Program-made: the position numbers and the translations under genes | Source: Paenibacillus_E sp052115445 | Lineage (GTDB): Bacteria; Bacillota; Bacilli; Paenibacillales; NBRC-103111 | Length of the DNA stretch: 64,000 bases | Direction of reading: 5' to 3' | Assembly: GCF_052115445.1 (NCBI RefSeq) | Contig: NZ_JBFRGR010000013.1 | Coordinates: 1-64,000 of the forward strand | The notes under the pieces: generated by a model | The model's database searches: none | The model's input: the letters and a program-made list of their open reading frames with translations, nothing else | What the model was told of the DNA's origin: nothing | In this document: positions 25,249-34,076 of the stretch, piece by piece | Numbering within the stretch: the first letter of the stretch is position 1 | Layout of the letters: each line of letters starts with the position of its first letter

Positions 25249-27945
25249 TCAGATTTGCTGCGGTTTGATCCATAAACCGCAATCATCTACATAAATATTG
25301 TGTCCTGGCAGCCCCATAACGGTTTGCCCTCCAAGATTCTCTATAGCCACTGTTGCAGATGTCCTACCCTCACCCGTCGTGAAATACAGCTCGGACATCG
25401 TGCTTTCCCAATTCCAGCGGTTCACGGTAAGTTGTACCTCTTCCGCATCATGTCCACTAACGGACATCCGGGCTGTGGCGGCACGAAACGAATTATGAAT
25501 CACGAGATTATGAACCAAACACTGTCCTTCCCCTGAAAAAACCAAATACACATCATGCACGCCTCCAATGAGGCTGAGCGGTGTACCGAAGTAATTCCAA
25601 GTCGCATTATAATCCGTCTTTTGAACGATGGCTCCAATCAATTCGCCATTAAATCGATCGATCCTGACCTCAATCGTAACAGGGCCAATCATCTTATTTA
25701 ACCCGATGGAAAGGATGTCATATTTACCTGGAGAACCGAAATCAATGTCCGAAAACTTTAACCACTCCTCAGATTTCCACGGGCCGACATATCGGACATC
25801 ACGGTAAATAGCCCAATTGCCATCTGGCTCCTTATCCCACAATCCGTTAGAGGACCGTTCCGAATGCTCTGTCGCCAATCGGTACTCTCCTCCGGATTTG
25901 ATGCCCGCATAAAACATATAAGTCGTATTCGGCTTTAATCCCTCAATGAATTGCTCGATACGATCTCCCGTATGAAGGACAGCAGCATATTTATTGCTGC
26001 GAACTACTGACGGGTATGCACCATTCCTGCTATAATCCCATGCACACTCGAACACAATGCGGGGTGAGCCCGTGGCCGTCCTCCATGGAGCCAATGCACC
26101 CGTTTCGAAGCCACCATTACGGATTCGGCTTTCATGATCCAATGCGATGACCTTCCCTCCGGTTTCCTTGGTTTCCTGCGCACTGCTGAAATCATGTCCA
26201 GGAATCCAACCTTCTCCGCCCCATTCATATGCGCCCACATCCGGAGCTTCGCCTGTATAACTATCCGTCACGCCAGCTACAAAAGTCCCTTTTCCGATGG
26301 CAGGTGATTCCGGACGAAGTCTGAAATCACCACGCTCTGCATCCACGAAGCACGGATCGACATCAAATCGGTTATGTGACACCACACTGTGGTTACCCCA
26401 TCGGCGAATTTCTCCATCTGCAAAAAGATTGTTCACCATATGCGTACCGTACATATCATCGAAACAGAAGACCGAAGAATCCGCTATCGCCTTACGGTAA
26501 AACGTATTGTTATAAATGAGTGTTCGCTGAATAGGACGATTGAGCACCATGCCCCGTTCGGGAATGTTCCAAATCACGTTGCGAAAAAAGCTTACACCAC
26601 TCGTCCAAGCATCCATATAAAAACCAAAGCTAAGATGGTCAGATAGATTGTCATGCAGCCAATTATGATGAATTTGTGTGTTGTCAAAGTCATGGTTAAA
26701 CAGGTAAATCATGCCTGAATCCTTAGTCAGCGCATTTGCAAAGGACACATCACAATATTCAATGACGGAACGCGCAAATACACCGGATATAGAAGTCCGG
26801 CCTCCCCTCGTTATGGTGCAGCGGCTTACTTTATGCTCAGAGCCTGTCAACCAGATCATGCTCGCATAGGATGCTTCAAAGTTGCCGTCATGAATATAAC
26901 AATTCATTACTGCATTCCGTTCATCCGAAACATAAACGCCGATCCCTTCAAAATGGGAAATTTCACAATCGCGGATTAGATTATCCGATCCACCAAGTTC
27001 AATGCCATGGGTCCGACCGTAAATCGTCTGACGGTACCCGAACGAGCGATCTAGCCCATACATACGAGATTTCCGTATTTGACAGTGGCTCGCACCTTTC
27101 GTCGTAATCGATGCTCCTCGACAATCCACCCCGATAATCTGAATATGCTGCTTATTCCTCAAATCAAACGCATAGTCACGTCGCTTTGCCTCGACGGTAT
27201 GGCTGGATGGATGCCCCCCGACTGGAGCAATGATATATAGCATCCTTTCGTCAGCGTTGTAATACCATTCTTTTTCCGTATCCAACGCTTGCAATGTTCT
27301 TGTAATAAAATACAGGTTACCTGGCTGCGTATGGTAATGATCTGCGGAGCTGACCCACTGATCATGATACAAAGTGCCGGCTTCGAAGCCTGTCACCCTT
27401 GCCGTTGACATAAAGTAGCTCACTCCGTTCACGCAAGCAACCATAGCTCCATCCCAGTGCCCGTCAGGAAATGCCTTCAAATCCTTATCATAAAGCGTGT
27501 AGGTTGGGTATTCATTAGTAGCTGCATCCACAACTGCATACTGCGACTTATCCAGTCGGTCTTTCAGAGTCGGCCATTGTGCTTCCATGCCAAGCTCCTC
27601 ATCGAAGAAAACCAGATTTCCGCTGCCATCAAGTAGATCCCACGTCACTTTCCCTTTATAAACTGAGCCTTTATGAGGCATCCATTCCGTTATCTCATCA
27701 CAGCCGCTCACTACAACCCGCTCTCTCTGAAAAGCTTCGAAACGGATAGGTGCGCCATCCTTGCCGCTATTCGCCGGAATGATCGTTTCCCGATAGGTGC
27801 CCTCCCGAATGTAACAAGTATCCCCTGCTTCCATCCTCTGAGCTGCTTGGCTGATCGTGCGAAATGGACTCTGCTCCGTAGTTCCGTCATTGCTGTCATC
27901 ACCATTTATAGCAACGTAATAGTGGTTTCCCTTCATTTCTTCCAT
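25249..27945 (-). CDS. Right-handed beta-helix protein with C-terminal beta-sandwich
   Basis: An 898-residue protein. The start YYVAINGDDSNDGT followed by SPFRTISQAAQRMEAGDT is the usual opening of DUF1565/parallel beta-helix enzymes, and residues about 250-560 contain repeated N-x-I/F rungs (IRDCEISHFEGIGVYV, NTFYRKAIADSSVF). From about 610 on there is a beta-sandwich region that looks like a carbohydrate-binding or accessory domain. Proteins with this start include GH120 xylosidases and polysaccharide lyases, so it may be a glycosidase or lyase; the exact family is not clear. No signal peptide: probably cytosolic. The ATG at 27945 has GGAG upstream (one N at 27952 lies in between). Confidence 0.7.
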   Translation of the reverse strand: MEEMKGNHYYVAINGDDSNDGTTEQSPFRTISQAAQRMEAGDTCYIREGTYRETIIPANSGKDGAPIRFEAFQRERVVVSGCDEITEWMPHKGSVYKGKVTWDLLDGSGNLVFFDEELGMEAQWPTLKDRLDKSQYAVVDAATNEYPTYTLYDKDLKAFPDGHWDGAMVACVNGVSYFMSTARVTGFEAGTLYHDQWVSSADHYHTQPGNLYFITRTLQALDTEKEWYYNADERMLYIIAPVGGHPSSHTVEAKRRDYAFDLRNKQHIQIIGVDCRGASITTKGASHCQIRKSRMYGLDRSFGYRQTIYGRTHGIELGGSDNLIRDCEISHFEGIGVYVSDERNAVMNCYIHDGNFEASYASMIWLTGSEHKVSRCTITRGGRTSISGVFARSVIEYCDVSFANALTKDSGMIYLFNHDFDNTQIHHNWLHDNLSDHLSFGFYMDAWTSGVSFFRNVIWNIPERGMVLNRPIQRTLIYNNTFYRKAIADSSVFCFDDMYGTHMVNNLFADGEIRRWGNHSVVSHNRFDVDPCFVDAERGDFRLRPESPAIGKGTFVAGVTDSYTGEAPDVGAYEWGGEGWIPGHDFSSAQETKETGGKVIALDHESRIRNGGFETGALAPWRTATGSPRIVFECAWDYSRNGAYPSVVRSNKYAAVLHTGDRIEQFIEGLKPNTTYMFYAGIKSGGEYRLATEHSERSSNGLWDKEPDGNWAIYRDVRYVGPWKSEEWLKFSDIDFGSPGKYDILSIGLNKMIGPVTIEVRIDRFNGELIGAIVQKTDYNATWNYFGTPLSLIGGVHDVYLVFSGEGQCLVHNLVIHNSFRAATARMSVSGHDAEEVQLTVNRWNWESTMSELYFTTGEGRTSATVAIENLGGQTVMGLPGHNIYVDDCGLWIKPQQI

Positions 27946-27961
27946 ATTTCCNCTCCTCTCC

Positions 27962-28864
27962 TTACATTAATTTCATCCCTTGAAATAAGGATAGAACCCT
28001 AGCTTCATGTTCAGATAATAAGCCTACCCCATCACAATAAGCAGCGTTTCTCGTTAATGAATCCACCGAAGTCGTACCTGTAAGCGTCACCGCAATATCA
28101 GGACATGAAAAACTAAATCTCATTGCAGGCTCTACTAGCCCATTGGGTTCGTTCTTATGCAGAAAATCCAGCTCATTCTTCCGCTTCATCGCTTCTTCCA
28201 GCAAAGCCGGATACTTAGCAAGAAATGGTGCCGGTCGTTCCGTCAAAATGCCCATTCCGAGCGGGCTTCCATGAATGACGCCGATATTCCTCTCTCTTGC
28301 CAAAGGCAGCAGTACATCCTTGGCGGTATAGTCCACCAGCGTGTACCTTCCGAAGGTTTGGATCGTATCGATAAGGCCATCCTGCACAAATGGAATTAGA
28401 CGCTCAATATTTCCGGCATTTACCCCGATTGCACGAACAATCCCATCCTTTTTTAGCTTTAAGAATGCAGCCACAGTACCTTCCATTGCAGCTTCATAAC
28501 TGACCGACTCCAGCTCGTGCAGCTGAATTAAATCAATATAATCCGTTTGCAGCCGCTTCAGGCTCTCTTCCACCGATTTCATGGTATTCTCATACGTATA
28601 CGGCACTCCACGCATCACCGCTTTGGTCGCTAAGATGACTTGGTTTCGTTTCCCTTTCAGCCCCTGACCGATTCTCCTTTCACTTTCCCCTTGCCCATAT
28701 AACGGTGCTGTATCTATAAAATTAATACCCAAATCAAGAGCGGCATCAATGACCCGAAACGCCTGTTCATCCGTCGTATCTCCAAAATCACCACCAAGCG
28801 GGGCCCCTCCGAGTCCTAACTTGGATACGCGGAAGTTCGTTTTACCTAATAGGGAATATTCCAT
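27962..28864 (-). CDS. Aldo/keto reductase, aldose 1-dehydrogenase-like
   Basis: A 300-residue TIM-barrel oxidoreductase. The AKR tetrad is visible: Asp and Tyr in FIDTAPLYGQGES, Lys in ILATKAVM, His in DLIQLHELES. The sequence most resembles the L-galactose / L-fucose (D-threo-aldose) 1-dehydrogenase group, which oxidises the anomeric carbon to a lactone. The start at 28864 has GGAG eight bases upstream; the frame extends to 28924 without a better site. With the fuconolactonase-like and enolase-superfamily genes in the same operon it could form an oxidative 6-deoxyhexose route (inference). Confidence 0.8.
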   Translation of the reverse strand: MEYSLLGKTNFRVSKLGLGGAPLGGDFGDTTDEQAFRVIDAALDLGINFIDTAPLYGQGESERRIGQGLKGKRNQVILATKAVMRGVPYTYENTMKSVEESLKRLQTDYIDLIQLHELESVSYEAAMEGTVAAFLKLKKDGIVRAIGVNAGNIERLIPFVQDGLIDTIQTFGRYTLVDYTAKDVLLPLARERNIGVIHGSPLGMGILTERPAPFLAKYPALLEEAMKRKNELDFLHKNEPNGLVEPAMRFSFSCPDIAVTLTGTTSVDSLTRNAAYCDGVGLLSEHEARVLSLFQGMKLM

Positions 28865-28898
28865 GTTCACCACTCCTTGAACGACTGTCATGCTTCCA

Positions 28899-29795
28899 TT
28901 AATATTTTGAATAAGACAGTTCAACCGTTGAAAACCCGCAGAATGCCGGAAAGTTCATGGCAATTTGCTGACGTTCCTCCAGCGGGACATCCAGATATTC
29001 CAAGCGGATTAATCTAGCTCTCTCCGAAAGCTTTTGCGCGGTAATGAGATCATTCTTTAATGTTTTGAAAAGCTCAGGGCCCCATCTTTTTCCAAAATCG
29101 ACATGCATACGTTCATCCACCATATCAAATTCACAATGGATAGCAGAGAGCGCATCTCCAAACTCCCAGAAAGCTTCCGCTGCTTTACGCTTTTTGATAA
29201 ATGAGCATGGCTCCGCAACCATCGTTAGACTGGCATACATATCCGCGTACCAGCTATCCTCAACCTGTTTGCCAGGACCGCTTTTGAAAAATTGAAACTG
29301 ATCCAATGAATAACCAAGCTGAAAAAGCCTTCTTACCCCCATCGCAAAATGTCTGGTCTCATCCCACAAATGACGAGCTAAGTCAAAGTAAAATGCAAGA
29401 GGCATGTTCTGTACTGCGTAGTATAAATAACTTAAACTTTCCGCAGCAGACATTTCAGTAGCGTTAATATAATGCATCTGCTGAATGCTGTCCTGAAGAG
29501 GAGACATTCCTGGATCGGAATAAGCTTTCTTGTATTGATCTGGCTTGTGCGAATAGTGCGGGAACCTCGGATCGAGTTTGCCTTCCGCTGGTACTGGTCC
29601 TGCTGGCGGAGCACCCGGCGCAGGAGGCCATACCTGCCTACTTGAATAGGCATGCCAAAGATTCGACACATACAATTTCCAGTCTTGGAATATTTGCCGT
29701 CGTTGATCGCTTTCAGATGGAACAAATTGAAATTGTTTTCGCAACGTAGTTAAGAGCTCTTGCTTTTTTATAAGTAAAAGGTCAAGGACATCCAT
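28899..29795 (-). CDS. Ferritin-like protein, C-terminal part (split gene)
   Basis: A 298-residue helical protein containing HLWDETRHFAMGVRRL, an ExxH-type motif as in ferritin-like di-iron or DUF455-type proteins, with further acidic and His residues (HCEFDMVDERMH). The start codon at 29795 has no ribosome binding site and the upstream frame ends within this gene. Adding a single base at about 29810 would join the two frames through DAPTMDVLDLL, so this is probably one protein of about 450 residues interrupted by a frameshift or a sequencing error. The role in a glycan operon is unknown. Confidence 0.6.
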   Translation of the reverse strand: MDVLDLLLIKKQELLTTLRKQFQFVPSESDQRRQIFQDWKLYVSNLWHAYSSRQVWPPAPGAPPAGPVPAEGKLDPRFPHYSHKPDQYKKAYSDPGMSPLQDSIQQMHYINATEMSAAESLSYLYYAVQNMPLAFYFDLARHLWDETRHFAMGVRRLFQLGYSLDQFQFFKSGPGKQVEDSWYADMYASLTMVAEPCSFIKKRKAAEAFWEFGDALSAIHCEFDMVDERMHVDFGKRWGPELFKTLKNDLITAQKLSERARLIRLEYLDVPLEERQQIAMNFPAFCGFSTVELSYSKY

Positions 29796-30241
29796 AGTAG
29801 GCGCATCAAAATGGTGTCTAAACGAAGGGATAATTCCTCTATTCGGTCGTACAGATTCCGGACAAAAATGAAATAACTATAGAAAAACGTTTCTGAATTT
29901 GGCGCAAGTGATCCACGTTCATACAGCTCTCTTAAGGCTTGAGGTGATCTCTCCTTGAACCCCAACTTATCTGGAAGTTCCGCGATACGCTCGCTTAATT
30001 GCTTGGCATGCATGGCATGTAAATAACCAAAGCGGCCCAGTTGAATTTTTAACTNGTAGTCCTCCAAGGAAGGCATCCAACCAAATGCCAATCTGGATAG
30101 TTCGAAGCAGTTCCAAACGAGTTCTTTGAGGAGCTTAGCTGTGTCCTGTGGTCGCAGAAATTGTCCCACCTTGATATCCGAAAAAGAGGTCGATAGAAAC
30201 TCCTCATGGTCTAACCTTGATTTATCTGGATGATTTGACAT
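29768..30241 (-). CDS. Ferritin-like protein, N-terminal part (split gene)
   Basis: A 157-residue N-terminal half with LKELVWNCFELSRLAFGWMP and FGYLHAMHAKQLSERIAELP, a Glu/His pattern like the first helix pair of ferritin-like proteins. The ATG at 30241 has GGAGG seven bases upstream. The frame overlaps the downstream half by 28 bases and ends in a hydrophobic tail (LLWMSLTFYL) that looks like out-of-frame translation. One N at 30055 hides a residue. See the downstream half for the likely joining point. Confidence 0.6.
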   Translation of the reverse strand: MSNHPDKSRLDHEEFLSTSFSDIKVGQFLRPQDTAKLLKELVWNCFELSRLAFGWMPSLEDYXLKIQLGRFGYLHAMHAKQLSERIAELPDKLGFKERSPQALRELYERGSLAPNSETFFYSYFIFVRNLYDRIEELSLRLDTILMRLLWMSLTFYL

Positions 30242-30286
30242 GTGACTCCCTCCCACTAAAAGTCCTTATTTTCCCCAAGGTCGCGG

Positions 30287-31369
30287 TCAGCACTGAACAT
30301 TGGCTTTTCGCTCTATTTCTTCCCAATCGAATGTGTAGCCGATGCCAGGTCCTTGCGGGGCCGAAATGTAACCGTCCCTATCCACATCTGGATAACCAAA
30401 ACCTATTGAATCCCCTGTTCCCCAAACGAGCACCTCGAAGAACGAATTGTTCGGAATGCCGCAGGCCAACTGCACGTTCGCTTGATCGCCGCCATGAATT
30501 TCGGCTTGCATGCCGAAGCTGTCGGCCAGATGTGCGATACGCAGCGAACCCGTGATGCCTCCCTTCAGCAGCGTACCCGTGCGGATCATATCGCAAGCAC
30601 CCTGCACAATAAAATCCGCAGCGTTATAATGGCAGCCATCGGACGTTTCTGCCGCAAGTATAGGAATCGTTAGCTCGTCACACAGCTTCTTGTAGTTCCA
30701 TATGCTGAACTCGCGCATCGGTTCTTCGTACCAGTGGTAATCCGCTTCCTCCAACGCCTTGCCGAGGTAAATCGCCTCTTGCAGGTTGAAGCCGGCAGAT
30801 CCGTCGTACATGAGGATGATCTCCTCACCGACGTGATTGCGCAAATCCTGACAAAGCTTTGCATCTTTACGTGCATCGCCCCAAGCGTGAAGCTTGATCG
30901 CTCGATAACCGCGTTCGATACAGGCATCCGCGACTTGAAGGAATTGTTCCGTTGTATCATAAGTGACGGTGGAGGCATACGCCTGCACACGGTCGCTGTT
31001 TCCGCCAATGAGCTGGTACAGCGGCATGCCGGCTTTTTTCGCTGTGATGTCCCAGAGCGCCATGTCGACCAGCCCCATGTACATGATCTGAAATTCCTCC
31101 AATCGATCCATTTCCCAAAGTTCGTGCCAGAGCTTCTCTTTGAGCAGCGGGTCTTTGCCGATCAGCATCCCCTTCAATCTTCGCTGCACGTAATCGACCG
31201 TCATTCCGGCACGCTGCGTCACGGCAATGCCTTCGATGCCCTCGTCGGTAATGATGCGCAGAATCCCCTGCTCTCGAACGGCCCCTGACCCCGGCAGTCC
31301 TTTACGCCAGTTAAACGGGGTTGTTACGGGCGTTTGGATACCGTATGCTCTGACGTCAATAATTTTCAT
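30287..31369 (-). CDS. Enolase-superfamily (mandelate racemase-like) enzyme
   Basis: A 360-residue protein with the MR/MLE two-domain layout: N-terminal capping domain and C-terminal barrel. Metal ligands are likely D189 (MYDGSAG), E215 or E216 (WYEEP) and E241 (LAAETSDG). The base motif is K159-x-H161 in AIKLHAWG, and H292 in AEIHGG is in the position of the catalytic His, but the Asp that normally pairs with that His is not obvious (RTGTLLKGGITG instead of a PD motif). The class dehydrates or epimerises sugar acids; here an aldonate formed by the lactonase is a plausible substrate. GGAG precedes the start. Confidence 0.8.
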   Translation of the reverse strand: MKIIDVRAYGIQTPVTTPFNWRKGLPGSGAVREQGILRIITDEGIEGIAVTQRAGMTVDYVQRRLKGMLIGKDPLLKEKLWHELWEMDRLEEFQIMYMGLVDMALWDITAKKAGMPLYQLIGGNSDRVQAYASTVTYDTTEQFLQVADACIERGYRAIKLHAWGDARKDAKLCQDLRNHVGEEIILMYDGSAGFNLQEAIYLGKALEEADYHWYEEPMREFSIWNYKKLCDELTIPILAAETSDGCHYNAADFIVQGACDMIRTGTLLKGGITGSLRIAHLADSFGMQAEIHGGDQANVQLACGIPNNSFFEVLVWGTGDSIGFGYPDVDRDGYISAPQGPGIGYTFDWEEIERKANVQC

Positions 31370-31402
31370 TTGTATGATTCACTCCTTGTGATGTTCAAGT
31401 AA

Positions 31403-32065
31403 TTAGAAACTGAGCAGTTCTTCCAGGCTCCGCCATAACTTTTCTCCTTCTTCCTCCGTGTCGGTCCAAGGGTCAAAATGCGGGTGCATAACGCCATGCC
31501 AATCCTCAGGGGAATTATTCGTTTGCAGCAAACCTGTAGGAGCCTCGCTGACAATCGCGGGAAGCTCATGATATGAGAAAAGTAAATTTTCGTAAGCGCC
31601 AATGATATAACGATCATTAAAGCTTCCCGGCTCCTCTTCCTGCTTCTGAAAGTGGTAAAAAACATAGCTGCTGTACATCTCTGGCTTCAACCTGGCCAGC
31701 TTGCCAATCCTTTGCTGCGGAGAGTGAACACCTCGCCAGCTCGCTGTATCGTCAGGCCGATTGTCGTGGAAAACGTCCATCAGCGGCACTAGATTGCGTG
31801 CTCTGGCATAACCCGACCAGTCCGGCCATGTTTCCAACCACGCTGTGTATGCCTCGGGCCATTGAAATTCCCAGTCTTCGGATGACGCTTCCGTATATAG
31901 AAAAAGCTGATGCTCCCAACTAAACAGGGAAAATGCGATGAAGTTCCGTTTCCGCATCCGGACCACAAACGCCGGGGCATCGGATTGCAAGAACTTCCGA
32001 AATGATTCGAGCGTCCCCTGTTTCAATTGCGACATATATAAAGAACGTTTCAACGATATGTTCAT
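31403..32065 (-). CDS. Hypothetical protein, possible duplicated mutarotase-like fold
   Basis: A 220-residue soluble protein I do not recognise with certainty. Two halves look related: RMRKRNFIAFSLFSWEHQLFLYTE and RLKPEMYSSYVFYHF followed by RYIIGAYENLLFSYHE, a pattern (Lys/Arg-rich strand, Y-x-I, LLFSYHE) that weakly recalls the small L-rhamnose/L-fucose mutarotase fold in tandem. The start is strong (GGAGGTGA, ATG overlapping the upstream stop as ATGA). Between a lactonase and a dehydratase-type gene, a sugar mutarotase would make sense, but this rests on a weak pattern. Confidence 0.5.
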   Translation of the reverse strand: MNISLKRSLYMSQLKQGTLESFRKFLQSDAPAFVVRMRKRNFIAFSLFSWEHQLFLYTEASSEDWEFQWPEAYTAWLETWPDWSGYARARNLVPLMDVFHDNRPDDTASWRGVHSPQQRIGKLARLKPEMYSSYVFYHFQKQEEEPGSFNDRYIIGAYENLLFSYHELPAIVSEAPTGLLQTNNSPEDWHGVMHPHFDPWTDTEEEGEKLWRSLEELLSF

Positions 32066-32937
32066 TTGAAATCACCTCCAAGACCAGACAAACCGACAGC
32101 CTGAAGCTGGTAAAAGGACACAGCGTTATCACCGCAAATTCTCGCCAAAGCGGATTCGTCCAGAAGTCCACGTAGCACCTCGTGAAACAACCGCATGACC
32201 TCGTCGTATCCGCCGGCTTGCAAGCAAACCGGCCAATCGCTGCCGAACAGGAGACGCTGCGGCCCGAACGCCGCCACGAGCTGTTCAATGTATGGACGCC
32301 ACAGGCGGACATCGTATCCGCGCGATTGCGTAATCATGCCCGACAGCTTGCAGACGACGCCAGCATACTCGGCCAGCTCTAGCATCAGGCTGTTCCACGC
32401 CTCGCAATCCTTCGGCGATTGATCCAGCACAGGAGGAACTCCCAAGTGGTTCACCGCCGCTTTTAGGTGCGGCACCTCGCGAAGCAGCTTGATGACGGAA
32501 GGCATCTCGCCCAGACGCAGGAGCAGGTCGACAGGGAAGCCGTCGTCGGCCATGTGCCGCAAATTGCGGCTCAGTTGGCTGAGCGGCTCCCCCTCCTGTA
32601 TGGCTGCGAAAGTGCTGCCGTTCACGCGGATGCCGACAAATCGCGGGTTGCGTCGCAATCGTTCATACTGTTTGACGAAATCGCCTGAAGCGACGTCCAA
32701 CCAGCCGACGACACCGGCGATCCATCCGAAATGATCCCCCAGCGCCAGCAAGTATTCGGTCTCCGCAACTGTTGCGGCCGCTTGTACGGCCACAACGGCA
32801 GTTACGCCGTTTCGAGCAAGCTCCGGCTGCACATGCTGCGGTAAATAATCACGGTACAGGACAGGGTTTTCTGGCTTCAACCAACCATAATCGCCCCGTT
32901 CCGGGCGCCATAAATGAACATGCGTATCGATTATCAT
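32062..32937 (-). CDS. Amidohydrolase, L-fuconolactonase-like
   Basis: A 291-residue TIM-barrel metal hydrolase of the COG3618 group. Metal-binding signatures are DTHVHLW at the N-terminus, VNHLGVP in the middle and LFGSDWPV near residue 235. Enzymes of this group open sugar lactones (L-fuconolactone, rhamnonolactone) or related esters. The ATG at 32937 has GGAG five bases upstream. It lies 17 bases after GH88 and overlaps the next gene by four bases, so it is tightly co-translated. Confidence 0.8.
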   Translation of the reverse strand: MIIDTHVHLWRPERGDYGWLKPENPVLYRDYLPQHVQPELARNGVTAVVAVQAAATVAETEYLLALGDHFGWIAGVVGWLDVASGDFVKQYERLRRNPRFVGIRVNGSTFAAIQEGEPLSQLSRNLRHMADDGFPVDLLLRLGEMPSVIKLLREVPHLKAAVNHLGVPPVLDQSPKDCEAWNSLMLELAEYAGVVCKLSGMITQSRGYDVRLWRPYIEQLVAAFGPQRLLFGSDWPVCLQAGGYDEVMRLFHEVLRGLLDESALARICGDNAVSFYQLQAVGLSGLGGDFK

Positions 32938-32954
32938 TGGTGCTCCAGCACCCG

Positions 32955-34076
32955 TCACCAGAACAATTCCGTCCGTTCGCGCAGCTTCAGTAGCGCTTCG
33001 GTGAAAAAATAATCGCCGTAAATGATCGGCACGTTCACATAAGTCTGACGCGGTCGATTGGCCGTACCCATGACGATTAACGCCTCCTCGTCATCACAGT
33101 CCCATGCGCCGTACCTCTCGTACAGCGTTTGAACAATCTTAGCACCGGCCGACGCATACAGCTTTGCCTCGGCTGCGGGCACAAGCCGGCTCAGCTCCAG
33201 AAGTCCGCTTGCCGCACAGGCTGATGCCGTTGAATCTTTGGCCATGTTTTCCTCGAGAGGAGCACGGAAATCCCAGTTCGGGACACAGTCTTCGGCAAGA
33301 TTGGCAAGAAAATAATGTGCTATCTTCTTAGCCGCCTGCAAATACTGCAGGTCACCCGTATACTTGCAGCTAAGTGTGAAGCCGTAAATTGCCCAAGCTG
33401 TACCTCGGGACCAGGCGGAATCCGCGGCATATCCCTGCCCTCCTCTTGCCTCGTGCCGCTCACCCGTTTCTGGATCGAAGCAGACGATATGATAGACGGA
33501 GCCGTCCTCGCGGACAAACTCCTTGAGCGCCATATTCGCGTGCTCCACCGCTACGTGGCGAAACCGTGGATCCTGCGTCGTCTCGCTCGCCCAATAAAGC
33601 AGCGGCAGGTTCATCATGCAGTCGATGATCGCCCACCCCTGCTGGTCACCCCCGTTCCAAGCACGCAGAAAGTGTCCCCGAGCATTGTAACGTCCCATCA
33701 AATGGCTGGCTGCTGTCAAGGCACGCCGTTTCGACAAAGTATTGCCGGTCAGTTTGTAGTTGGCGACCGCCGATAAACTCCACATGAAACCGACGTCGTG
33801 ATGCAGCTGCTCGTAACCTTGCAGCGGTTCATCGAGCTTCGCCTCACACGATTCGGCCAAAGCTTGTAAACGCGCTTCCCCGGTTTCTCGGTACAGAAGC
33901 CACAGCAGTCCCGGCCAAAAACCGTTCGTCCACCAGTCGCATGGTTCCGCATTGTATCTCCCATCGATCGATACATATGGAAAGCTGTCGCCTATGCGTA
34001 CGCTCGTACGTCCGACCTTGGCGGCCACCCGCTGCCAAGCCTCTTCCATCCATACTTTCGACGTTTGTTCCGTCAT
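32955..34076 (-). CDS. Unsaturated uronyl hydrolase, GH88-like
   Basis: A 373-residue alpha/alpha-toroid enzyme. The two catalytic-region Asp residues are D94 in LHHDVGFMWS and D152 in WAIIDCMMNLPLL, with the 58-residue spacing of GH88 unsaturated glucuronyl hydrolases (GH105 is the close alternative). It would hydrolyse the delta-4,5-unsaturated uronic acid left at the non-reducing end by a polysaccharide lyase. No signal peptide: cytosolic. Its ATG overlaps the upstream stop codon (ATGA) with GGGGGAG upstream. It implies that the imported oligosaccharide was produced by a lyase. Confidence 0.85.
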   Translation of the reverse strand: MTEQTSKVWMEEAWQRVAAKVGRTSVRIGDSFPYVSIDGRYNAEPCDWWTNGFWPGLLWLLYRETGEARLQALAESCEAKLDEPLQGYEQLHHDVGFMWSLSAVANYKLTGNTLSKRRALTAASHLMGRYNARGHFLRAWNGGDQQGWAIIDCMMNLPLLYWASETTQDPRFRHVAVEHANMALKEFVREDGSVYHIVCFDPETGERHEARGGQGYAADSAWSRGTAWAIYGFTLSCKYTGDLQYLQAAKKIAHYFLANLAEDCVPNWDFRAPLEENMAKDSTASACAASGLLELSRLVPAAEAKLYASAGAKIVQTLYERYGAWDCDDEEALIVMGTANRPRQTYVNVPIIYGDYFFTEALLKLRERTELFW

